Shown piece by piece: positions 49,091-55,973 of a stretch of 64,000 nucleotides of DNA. Origin of the DNA: Crossiella sp. SN42 (GTDB taxonomy: Bacteria > Actinomycetota > Actinomycetes > Mycobacteriales > Pseudonocardiaceae). Position 1 is the first letter of the stretch. Each line of letters opens with the position of its first letter. The notes under the pieces are model-generated. The model had not been told where the DNA came from. It was given only the letters and a program-made list of their open reading frames with translations, and ran no database searches. The stretch is from assembly GCF_023897065.1 (NCBI RefSeq), contig NZ_JAMHIV010000007.1, positions 124,001 to 188,000 of the forward strand, written 5' to 3'. Both the position numbers and the translations under genes were made by a program.

Positions 49091-50314
49091 TCAACCGACG
49101 TCCTCCCAGAGCTCCGGGCTGTGCGCCCGCACCACCGCTTGCACCCTGCGCAAGCAGTCTTCCGCGGGCATGGCGTCCAGCCGACGGCCGTCACGCAGGC
49201 GCAGGGCGACCTGACCCTCGGCCGCCTCTCGCGCGCCGATCACCGCCTGGTACGGGGCTAGGCGGGCGGCGCGGATCCGGGCGCCGAGCGACCCCTCCCC
49301 CGGTTCCAGCACCTCCGCGCGCAGGCCGAGGTCGCGGCAGCGGCGCAGCAGCTTGGCGGCGGGCGGCTCCTCCTCCGGCGAGATGGGCAGGATCGCCAGC
49401 TGGCGCGGGGCCAGCCAGGGTGGGAAGGCGCCGCCGTGGCGTTCGATCAGGTGGGCCACCGCCCGCTCCACGCTGCCGATCACACTGCGGTGCACCATGA
49501 CCGGCCGGTGCCGTCCGCCGTCAGGGCCGATGTAGTGCAGGTCGAACCGCTCCGGTTGGTAGAAGTCGACCTGGACGGTGGACAGGGTGGACTCGCGGCC
49601 CGCGCTGTCCGCGATCTGGATGTCGATCTTGGGGCCGTAGAAGGCCGCTTCGCCTTCCACCGCCTCGTAGTCGATGCCCGCGGCGTCGAGGACCTCGCGC
49701 AGGATCGCGGCCGCGCGCTGCCACATGTCCGCCCCGGCGACGTACTTGCCGCCCGCGCCGGGCAGCGAGAGCCGGTAGCGGGCGTCCTGGATGTCCAGTG
49801 CGGCATAGGCTTTGCGGATCAGCTCCAGCGCGGCGGCCGCTTCCTCGGCGACCTGGTCCAGGGTGCAGAAGATGTGCGCGTCGTTGAGCTGGATGGCGCG
49901 CACCCTGGTCAGGCCGCCCAGCACGCCGGAGAGTTCCGCGCGGTACATGCCGCCGAGCTCGGCCAGCCGCAGCGGCAGCTCGCGGTAGCTGTGCGCGCGG
50001 GAGCGGTACATCAGCGCGTGATGTGGACAGAGGCTGGGGCGCAGCACCATCTTGTCACCGCCTAGATCCATGGGCGGGAACATGTCCTCGCGGTAGTGGT
50101 CCCAGTGCCCTGATCGTTCGTAGAGCTCGCGTTTGGCCAGCACCGGGGAGTAGACGTGCTGGTAGCCGGCGCGGAGCTCGGCGGAGCGGATGTACTCCTC
50201 CAGGCTGTGCCGGATCGCCGCGCCGTCGGGCAGCCAGTACGGCAGGCCCGCGCCGATCAGCGGGTCGGAGTCGAACAGGTTCAGCTCGCGGCCGAGCTTG
50301 CGGTGGTCAGGCAT
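49091..50314 (-). CDS. thrS: Truncated-type (editing-less) threonyl-tRNA synthetase
   Basis: This 407-residue class II synthetase consists of only the catalytic core and the anticodon-binding domain; the TGS and N2 editing domains of normal ThrRS (about 640-690 residues) are absent from the start. Core marks: GLPYWLPDGAAIRHSLEEYI (motif 1 region), PSLCPHHALMYRSRAHSYRELPLRLAELGGMYRAELSGVLGGLTRVRAIQLNDAHIFC (motif 2, zinc Cys and His) and VMVHRSVIGSVERAVAHLIER (zinc His, motif 3). The C-terminal HGTP domain has LPISPEEEPPAAKLLRRC and GARIRAARLAPYQAVIGAREA. A stand-alone copy suggests a regulated or resistance isoform. A leader peptide and hairpin precede it. Confidence 0.92.
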   Translation of the reverse strand: MPDHRKLGRELNLFDSDPLIGAGLPYWLPDGAAIRHSLEEYIRSAELRAGYQHVYSPVLAKRELYERSGHWDHYREDMFPPMDLGGDKMVLRPSLCPHHALMYRSRAHSYRELPLRLAELGGMYRAELSGVLGGLTRVRAIQLNDAHIFCTLDQVAEEAAAALELIRKAYAALDIQDARYRLSLPGAGGKYVAGADMWQRAAAILREVLDAAGIDYEAVEGEAAFYGPKIDIQIADSAGRESTLSTVQVDFYQPERFDLHYIGPDGGRHRPVMVHRSVIGSVERAVAHLIERHGGAFPPWLAPRQLAILPISPEEEPPAAKLLRRCRDLGLRAEVLEPGEGSLGARIRAARLAPYQAVIGAREAAEGQVALRLRDGRRLDAMPAEDCLRRVQAVVRAHSPELWEDVG

Positions 50315-50355
50315 CGTGGTCTCCTCGCAGGATGCGGAGAGCGGGTGACCACATG

Positions 50356-50389
50356 GCGAAGCCCCGGGGCACCCGCCCCGGGGCTTCGC
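50356..50389 (-). terminator. Attenuator hairpin in thrS leader
   Basis: GCGAAGCCCCGGGGC (50356-50370) and its exact complement GCCCCGGGGCTTCGC (50375-50389) form a 15-bp perfect stem with a 4-nt loop. It lies between the Thr-rich leader peptide and the thrS start. No run of T follows on the minus strand, as is common in actinobacteria. Confidence 0.85.
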
Positions 50390-50403
50390 GTCAAGTCATG
50401 CTG

Positions 50404-50454
50404 TCAGCGCGCCGGGACGTACTCCGGCGTCGTAGTCGCGTTGGCGCGCTGCAT
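50404..50454 (-). CDS. Threonine-rich leader peptide of the thrS attenuator
   Basis: ATG at 50454 opens MQRANATTTPEYVPAR and a stop. Three consecutive Thr codons (ACT ACG ACG) are at codons 7-9, as in leader-peptide attenuators that sense charged tRNA(Thr). A TACGGT -10-like element (50467-50462) is 7 nt upstream of the ATG, so the transcript is probably leaderless. The next feature on the transcript is the terminator hairpin, then thrS. Confidence 0.8.
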   Translation of the reverse strand: MQRANATTTPEYVPAR

Positions 50455-50477
50455 GTCGATCACCGTAGCAGACCGGC

Positions 50478-51086
50478 TCAGACCAGTGCGCCGAGTTTGT
50501 CCGCGCTGATGCCCAGCTCCCTGGCCACCGCCTCGTGCAGCCACCCGGTCAGGTCCTCCGGCCGGACCGTGCCCTGCCGCGCGACCAACTGCACCGCGAG
50601 GCCGTCCAGCAGCGAGGTCATCCGCCAGGCCGCGCCGCGCGGGTCGGGGCAGACGAACGTGCCCTCGGCCACGCCCTCATTGATCAGCTCCTCGACCGCT
50701 TCCCGCCAGCGCAGGTCCAGGTTCTGCGCGACCTTGCGCAGGTTGTCATCGTGCAGCGAGGCGGCCCAGCCCTCGATCCAGAGCACCCAGCCGGTGGCAT
50801 CGCCGGTGGGCGCGTAGAAGCGCAGCACCGCGGCGAGGCGGGACAGGGCGTTGCCGGCGGCACGCAGCTCGGCCAGGCGGGCCAGGTCGTGCTCGGCGGC
50901 GGCGGAGAAGGCCTCGGCGATCAGGTTCTCGATGGTGCCGAAGTGGTAGAAGACCAGCGCGGTGCTGATGCCCAGCGAGGCTGCGATGTCCGCCGGGCGT
51001 GTGGCAGCGATTCCCCTGGTGCGGATGTGTTCGATCGTCGCACGGAGGATGTCGTGGCGGCGTCCACCGTTCTGCCTGTTCGACAC
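50478..51086 (-). CDS. TetR-family regulator (BetI-like)
   Basis: This 202-residue regulator starts NRQNGGRRHDILRATIEHIRTRGIAATRPADIAASLGISTALVFYHFGTIENLIAEAFSAAAE. The C-terminal domain (FYAPTGDATGWVLWIEGWAASLHDDNLRKVAQNLDLRWREAVEELINEGVAEGTF) has the BetI-type TetR_C_6 pattern seen near transporters or catabolic genes. It is upstream of the thrS leader on the same strand; the leader promoter lies 11 nt past its stop, so no regulatory link is implied. Target unknown. Confidence 0.9.
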   Translation of the reverse strand: MSNRQNGGRRHDILRATIEHIRTRGIAATRPADIAASLGISTALVFYHFGTIENLIAEAFSAAAEHDLARLAELRAAGNALSRLAAVLRFYAPTGDATGWVLWIEGWAASLHDDNLRKVAQNLDLRWREAVEELINEGVAEGTFVCPDPRGAAWRMTSLLDGLAVQLVARQGTVRPEDLTGWLHEAVARELGISADKLGALV

Positions 51087-51148
51087 CTGATCACTCTAAC
51101 CGCTTTGGCCCAGGTCCTTGCGGGTTGGGGGTTAGGGTTCGTAAAGGG

Positions 51149-51195
51149 ATTATTTTCACTCGGCACTGAAGTTATCGGGAGGACGAAGCTTTTTG
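51149..51195 (+). repeat. AT-rich shared element, copy 2
   Basis: ATTATTTTCACTCGGCACTG, then AAGTTATCGGGAGGACGAAG. The ACTGAAGTTATCGGGAGGA part matches copy 1 at 47885-47905 with few differences. It also has a GGGAGG site before a TTG (51193). It lies in the 179-bp gap between the TetR gene and the eccD stop, and no convincing gene follows it. Confidence 0.5.
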
Positions 51196-51265
51196 CCACG
51201 AGGGAGGCGATGGCGGGACGAGCGGCGGGATGGGGCAGCGAAGCGTGACGCGGGCTGGGGCTGGG

Positions 51266-52639
51266 TCAGCCCACGGCGTCGCGGATTGCGTTGTAGATGC
51301 CGAGCACCGCACCCGCCAGCGGTACGACCGAGATCAGCAGCGTGTACTCCAGGGCGTCCAGCAGTCGCGCGCCCTGTGGCGAGTGCTTGCCGCGCACGAC
51401 GCGGGCGGCGTAGCTGATCGACACTCCCCCGCCGACCGCGACGGCCGCCGCGGTGGCCAGCAGCCACGGAACCGGCAGCGACCGGCTCAGCCAGACCGCG
51501 AGCACGCCGAGGCCGCCCAGTCCGGTGCTGATCACCGCGATCCGTTGCAGGGTGCCGGCGTAGGTGCGGGAGCGCAGCACCCAGGCCAGGCTGGTGACGC
51601 CGACCAGCAGGGCGGGCCACATCGAGTCGGACTTGGTCAGCACCACCGCGCAGCCCAGGACCACCGCGCCGAAGGCGGCCAGCAGGCCGGTGAGGATCTC
51701 CTCCGCGGCGGTGGTCTGGCCGAGGACGTCGGGGCCCAGTGCGGGTTTCTCGTCGGCGCGGAAGGACTTCATGTCGGCCGGGACCGTGGGCAGCGGCAGC
51801 CGGGCGAAGCGCAGCGCGATCATCGGGGCGGCCGCGCCGAGCGCGGTGACCAGCGGGAGGGTGACGGCGGCGGCGTGGCCGGGGTCGAAGTCGAACAGCA
51901 GCACCGTGGCGGCGGTGAGCGCGCCCAGGGCGGCCGCGATGGCCAGGGCGCCGAACCAGGCCAGGCGGTGGGCCAGCAGGACCGCGGCGATGGCGGCGTA
52001 GAGGGTCAGTGCGGCCAGGCCGAGGGCCAGGGACTCCGGGCGCAGCGGCAGCGGCTGGTGGGGCGGCAGCGCGGACATGCCGGCCAGCAGGGCGGGCAGG
52101 GCGCCGATGGCGGTGCAGGCGCTGCCCGCGCCCAGGTCGGTGTAGGCGCGGGTGAGCGCGCCGCCGATGAGCAGCAGGACCACCGCGAGCACGCCGGAGA
52201 CGATGGGGGCGAACAGGTTCCCGGTCAGTGCGGTGGTGGCCAGCAGGGCGGCGCCGCCGAGCAGGATGGCCGCGGCGGCCAGGCCGAGGACGCGGCCGAC
52301 CTGGGGTTGCCAGGCGCCGGAGCGGGCGGTGGCGGAGCTGGCGATGGCGTCCACGACGTCGTCGAAGAGCAGCGGGGTCTCGTAGCGCTCGCGCGGGTTG
52401 AGGTAGAGCACCTCGCCGTCGCGGACCGCGGCGGCGGCCACGGTCAGGCCGGGGGCCAGCGCGGCCTCGCCGAGCCGGGACAGGCCCCAGCCAGGACCCG
52501 CCCCGGTGGGCAGGTCCTGGGCGCCGGCCAGGCGGATGAGTTGGGGCACCAGCTCGGCGACCGTGCTGGCCATGGGCAGAGCGAGGTCCATCCGGGCGCG
52601 CGGGGTCACCACGGTGACCCGCCTGGCCGTCGGCGTCAT
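51266..52639 (-). CDS. eccD: Type VII secretion integral membrane protein EccD
   Basis: This is a 457-residue ESX component. Residues 6-80 are the YukD/ubiquitin-like domain (RRVTVVTPRARMDLALPMASTVAELVPQLI). About eleven hydrophobic helices follow from residue 115 (GRVLGLAAAAILLGGAALLATTAL and onward). EccD forms the vestibule of the inner-membrane pore with EccB and EccC. It is the distal gene of the left arm, 13 nt downstream of the YbaB-like gene. It is shorter and lacks the C-terminal extension of some mycobacterial EccDs but is otherwise typical. Confidence 0.92.
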   Translation of the reverse strand: MTPTARRVTVVTPRARMDLALPMASTVAELVPQLIRLAGAQDLPTGAGPGWGLSRLGEAALAPGLTVAAAAVRDGEVLYLNPRERYETPLLFDDVVDAIASSATARSGAWQPQVGRVLGLAAAAILLGGAALLATTALTGNLFAPIVSGVLAVVLLLIGGALTRAYTDLGAGSACTAIGALPALLAGMSALPPHQPLPLRPESLALGLAALTLYAAIAAVLLAHRLAWFGALAIAAALGALTAATVLLFDFDPGHAAAVTLPLVTALGAAAPMIALRFARLPLPTVPADMKSFRADEKPALGPDVLGQTTAAEEILTGLLAAFGAVVLGCAVVLTKSDSMWPALLVGVTSLAWVLRSRTYAGTLQRIAVISTGLGGLGVLAVWLSRSLPVPWLLATAAAVAVGGGVSISYAARVVRGKHSPQGARLLDALEYTLLISVVPLAGAVLGIYNAIRDAVG

Positions 52640-52652
52640 GCGAGTGTCCTTG

Positions 52653-53009
52653 TCAGAACTGGAAGTTCTCCGTGCGGGCGGCGGACTCGATCACCGGGGC
52701 GAACCGGGCCGTGCTGGCCTCGGCGACCCGGCGCAGGCCGTCGTTGACCGCCTCCGCGACGTGCTCGCCCAGTTCGCGGGCGTCGCTGCGGCGCAGTTGC
52801 TGCGGGTCGATGAGCACCTCGGTGACCCGGCCCGTGCCCTGCACGGTGACGGTGACCTCGTCGCGCTGGGAACGGCCCTGCACCAGCATGCTCTCCACGT
52901 TGCGCTGGATGCGCTCGATCTCCTCCTGCTGGCGGCGCACCCGTTCCAGGAGGTCGTCGACCTGGGGGATGTCGCCGCGGTCGAAGGCGGCAAAGGGATC
53001 GGGCTGCAT
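52653..53009 (-). CDS. YbaB/EbfC-like small protein in T7SS locus
   Basis: This 118-residue protein is of the YbaB nucleoid-associated fold: an amphipathic N-terminal coiled helix (VDDLLERVRRQQEEIERIQRNVESMLVQG), then RDEVTVTVQGTGRVTEVLIDPQQLRRSDARELGEHVAEAVNDGLRRVAEAS. EspL of mycobacterial ESX-1 and its relatives share this fold in the same locus type. It may serve as a chaperone or regulator of secretion substrates. It lies between eccD and the Toxin_44-like gene in one operon. Confidence 0.85.
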   Translation of the reverse strand: MQPDPFAAFDRGDIPQVDDLLERVRRQQEEIERIQRNVESMLVQGRSQRDEVTVTVQGTGRVTEVLIDPQQLRRSDARELGEHVAEAVNDGLRRVAEASTARFAPVIESAARTENFQF

Positions 53010-53030
53010 GTGACCGTCCTTTGTGGAGTG

Positions 53031-54128
53031 TTACGGGGTGATCGAGCCACGCTGGCGCAGCTCGTTCAGCCGGGTGGGGTCGGTGATGTACTGGCGGATC
53101 AGGTCCGGGGTCAGCTGCTCGGGCGGCACCTGGCGGAACAGCTGGATGCCCATCTCCACCGCGTACTGGTCGGCCGGGTCGGTCCAGTGCCCGCTGGCCA
53201 GGTCGGCTGCGTTGGCGCCCTGGTGCAGCTCGAAGCCGCTGAACCCGGCGGCGGAGCCGACGTAGCCGTAGTGCAGGTTGGACCAGAAGTCGTGCCGGAT
53301 CTTCAGGGTGGTGCCGTCGATGCCGGTCAGGAAACCGGTGTGCCGGTTCATGCCCATCAGCTGCCGGATCTCGCCCTTGTGGTCCCACGGCCCGCCCGGC
53401 CGGACCAGCCAGGTGAACAGGCCGAGGGCGTGGGTCTTGTCGCGGGTGCTGGTCAGGGGTTCCAGCAGCCCGCCCCAGCCTGGGTTGTTGAGCCGGTGCA
53501 GGCCGGCCGCGGTCTGGGAGCGGCCGTTGTAGCTCATCTCGTTGGTGATGTAGTCGACCAGCCGCTGGAACGGGGTGCGCGGGGGCGGTGCGGCGCCTGC
53601 GGGGAACAGCGCGGTGAGCTCGGCGCCGAGCTGGGCGACGATCTTGCGGGCGGCCAGCACCGCGACCTCGCCCATGGCGTTGGCGTGCACGAGGTACGGG
53701 CGCAGGTCGCCGTTGTAGATCGCGGCGGAGACCGACATGCGTTCGACGTTGCGGCCGCGTTCGGTGAAGTCGGCGAGCACCTTGTCCATGGCGGCGCGGG
53801 CCTTGCGCAGCACGGTCGCGGCCGCGCGCAGCTTCTCCGCCTGTTGCCGCAGCTGCTGTTCCTGACCGATGCGCAGGCCGGTGCTCCAGCGTTCCACCAG
53901 GGCGAGGAAGGCGGCGTAGGCGGGTCCGCGCCAGCCGCTGTTGGCCCGGCGCGCGGCTTCCAGGGTGGCACTGGCCACTGTGGACAGTCGGTCGGCGAGG
54001 CCGGTGAGGCGGGTCGCCTCTGCCTCCAGCGCGGCCGGGTTGCCGGTGACCACAACCTGGAACTGGCGCAGCGCGGCGGCGTAGCCGGCCAGCACGGCCG
54101 AGACCGGGCTGCCCACCGCGGTGGTCAT
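53031..54128 (-). CDS. Candidate T7SS effector: WXG-like N-terminus + Toxin_44-like C-terminus
   Basis: This 365-residue protein has a helical WXG100-like hairpin in residues about 10-130 (WRGPAYAAFLALVE at about 66). A C-terminal globular domain has LVRPGGPWDHKGEIRQLMGMNR (about 238-259) and RHDFWSNLHYGYVGSAAGFSGFELHQGANAADLAS (about 275-309). The pattern GGPWDxK followed by NxHYGYVG...AGF matches the polymorphic 'Bacterial toxin 44' family as I know it. It is not known with certainty what that family cleaves. Position in a T7SS operon makes it a probable exported effector. It overlaps its upstream neighbour by 4 nt. No separate immunity gene is obvious. Confidence 0.7.
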   Translation of the reverse strand: MTTAVGSPVSAVLAGYAAALRQFQVVVTGNPAALEAEATRLTGLADRLSTVASATLEAARRANSGWRGPAYAAFLALVERWSTGLRIGQEQQLRQQAEKLRAAATVLRKARAAMDKVLADFTERGRNVERMSVSAAIYNGDLRPYLVHANAMGEVAVLAARKIVAQLGAELTALFPAGAAPPPRTPFQRLVDYITNEMSYNGRSQTAAGLHRLNNPGWGGLLEPLTSTRDKTHALGLFTWLVRPGGPWDHKGEIRQLMGMNRHTGFLTGIDGTTLKIRHDFWSNLHYGYVGSAAGFSGFELHQGANAADLASGHWTDPADQYAVEMGIQLFRQVPPEQLTPDLIRQYITDPTRLNELRQRGSITP

Positions 54129-55093
54129 GCCGGCACCTTGCCGTCACCGTCGCCGTCGATCGCCACCTTGATCGGCGTGCCGCCGACGGTGGCGTTGACG
54201 ATGGTGTCCCGCCCCGAGGGCGCGGTCACCGTGGCACTGCCTTCGCCAGTGGTCACGGTGACGCTCACCCCGAACCCCGTACCGTGACCGCTGGGGGACG
54301 GCACGGGGTTCGGGATGCCGGGCGATGACGCGCTCGGGGCGGGAGTCGAGGGGTTCGGCGTGGCTGGGTCGACCGGGATCCACATGTTCTGCCCGTTGCC
54401 GGGCTGGGTGGCGCCGGGCTGCGCGCCGCCGAGGGCGGGCGGCTGGTACTGGGTGAAGTCCTTGGCGGGCAACGTGGTCGGCTGGGCGCCACCGGGCGCG
54501 GGGGCCGCGCCGTCCTTACCGGTGACCAGGCCGACCAGCTTCTCCAGCTGGCCCAGCACCTCGGCCATGGTGGTCAGCTTCGCGGCCAGCTCCACCGCGC
54601 CCAGGGACTTCAGCAGCGCGCCGAGCGCGGCCAGGAAGCCCTTCAGCGCACCGCTGGTGGCGGTGGACAGGGCGACCGCGGCGGCGTAGGTCCACGGGTT
54701 GGACATCAGCCCGGCCACGGTCGGGTTGATCGCGGCGACGATGGTCTTGAAGGCCAGCTGGGCCTTCTGGATGATCGAGGCGGCCAGGCCGAGCTTCTGC
54801 GCGACCTCCTTCACCACCGAGATGATCTTGGTGAAGGACTCCAGCAAGTTGGTGATCTTCTTGCCCGCCGCGCCGGAGGCCGGGCCGCGCCAGACCTTGC
54901 GCAGCTGCTCCCCCGCCTGCCTGAGCTGCTGGTAGAGCTGGGCGAACTCGTTGGCCTTGGCCAGCAGGTCGGTGACGTGCTTGAGGATCTGGCCGGGGTT
55001 GCCGTTGATGATCCAGTTGAGGAAGGTGCCGGGCCCGCCGCCCTTGGCGGTGACGTCCATGGCGGCGCTGACGGGGAAGGCCATCGCGGTCAC
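54125..55093 (-). CDS. WXG100-like T7SS substrate with Pro-rich tail
   Basis: This 322-residue protein has GTG start 55093 (GGAG-ATCCGC spacing 6 nt). The N-terminal WXG-like region carries VWRGPASGAAGKKI near residue 66. Long amphipathic helices follow (KLGLAASIIQKAQLAFKTIVAAI; YAAAVALSTATSGALKGFLAALGALLKSLGAVEL), reminiscent of PPE/ LXG-type helical bundles. The last 110 residues are Pro/Ser/Gly-rich and end in a beta-like segment (SVTVTTGEGSATVTAPSGRDTIVNA). Probably exported and possibly surface displayed. ATGA overlap with the Toxin_44-like gene suggests a coupled pair. Confidence 0.72.
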   Translation of the reverse strand: MTAMAFPVSAAMDVTAKGGGPGTFLNWIINGNPGQILKHVTDLLAKANEFAQLYQQLRQAGEQLRKVWRGPASGAAGKKITNLLESFTKIISVVKEVAQKLGLAASIIQKAQLAFKTIVAAINPTVAGLMSNPWTYAAAVALSTATSGALKGFLAALGALLKSLGAVELAAKLTTMAEVLGQLEKLVGLVTGKDGAAPAPGGAQPTTLPAKDFTQYQPPALGGAQPGATQPGNGQNMWIPVDPATPNPSTPAPSASSPGIPNPVPSPSGHGTGFGVSVTVTTGEGSATVTAPSGRDTIVNATVGGTPIKVAIDGDGDGKVPA

Positions 55094-55118
55094 GCGGATC
55101 TCCTCTGCTCGGCCGGCG

Positions 55119-55874
55119 TCAGGACGCCGAGATCGGGCGGTACACCCGGGTGTCGGCGAGTCCGGTGAAGCTGGGCCGCACCAGGCCGTTGTTGTAGAGC
55201 TGCCCGCGCTCGCCGGCCACCGCCACCACCGGGTCGCGGTCGAAGGCCAGCACCACGATGTCACCGGCGCGGACGCCGCCCGGCACGTCACCGAGGTCGC
55301 GGGCCAGCCCGGCGTAGACGCCGATCACCCCGGCCCGCTGCTGGTTGCCTGCCTCGGTGTCCAGCCAGCGGGCGAAGGCCACCGGGTCGGTGAAGGAGCG
55401 CTCGCCCAGGTCGCTTATCCCGGCGGTGCGCAGGTAGCCGAGCACGTTGTCCACCGAGGCGGGCTGGGCCGCGCCGGAGAGGCTGGCACCGGTCGCGGCG
55501 GCGGCCAGCCTCTCGGCATTCGGCGAACTCCACAGGGTGGAGGACACCGCGGCCAGTTCCGACTGCCTGCCGGCGTAGACGTCGGCGATGCGCCGGTCGT
55601 GGTCCTGGTAGGTGTCGGCGACCTTGCGCACGTTGTCGTTGAACTCCTGCAACAGCGAGAGCAGCGTGTTCAGCGAGCTGACCTGGGTGGCCTCCAGCTT
55701 GGCGTTCATCGCGCCGACCGCGGCGCCGAGGGCGGAGAAGTCCGAGGGGTTCACCCGCATCGAGCGCAGCGCGCCGACCGCGTTGGCCGCCTGCATGATG
55801 ATGCCGCTGAGGTTGCCGGCCACCGACCGCATCTCCTCGGGGCTGGCGTCGAACCCTGGCAGGCTCACGGCCAT
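55119..55874 (-). CDS. EspC-like/ESX-associated helical protein
   Basis: This 251-residue protein is predominantly helical at the N-terminus (SPEEMRSVAGNLSGIIMQAANAVGALRSMRVNPSDFSALGAAVGAMNAKLEATQVSSLNTLLSLLQEFNDNVRKVADTYQDHDRRIADVYAG), an ESX substrate-like hairpin of the EspC/DUF2580 type. The C-terminal part (DNVLGYLRTAGISDLGERSFTDPVAFARWLDTEAGNQQ; RAGDIVVLAFDRDPVVAVAG) is a separate domain that I do not recognise. It is first in the left arm, divergent from eccC with 99 nt between. A secretion role is inferred from its location. Confidence 0.65.
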   Translation of the reverse strand: MAVSLPGFDASPEEMRSVAGNLSGIIMQAANAVGALRSMRVNPSDFSALGAAVGAMNAKLEATQVSSLNTLLSLLQEFNDNVRKVADTYQDHDRRIADVYAGRQSELAAVSSTLWSSPNAERLAAAATGASLSGAAQPASVDNVLGYLRTAGISDLGERSFTDPVAFARWLDTEAGNQQRAGVIGVYAGLARDLGDVPGGVRAGDIVVLAFDRDPVVAVAGERGQLYNNGLVRPSFTGLADTRVYRPISAS

Positions 55875-55973
55875 CTCACCCTCCCACCTCGCCGGTCATG
55901 TGCTCCCCAGCGAGAGTAGGAGCCCCGGCTCCGCGCACGGACGGCAAAAGTACCCACCAGCGCGCGGGCCGAA

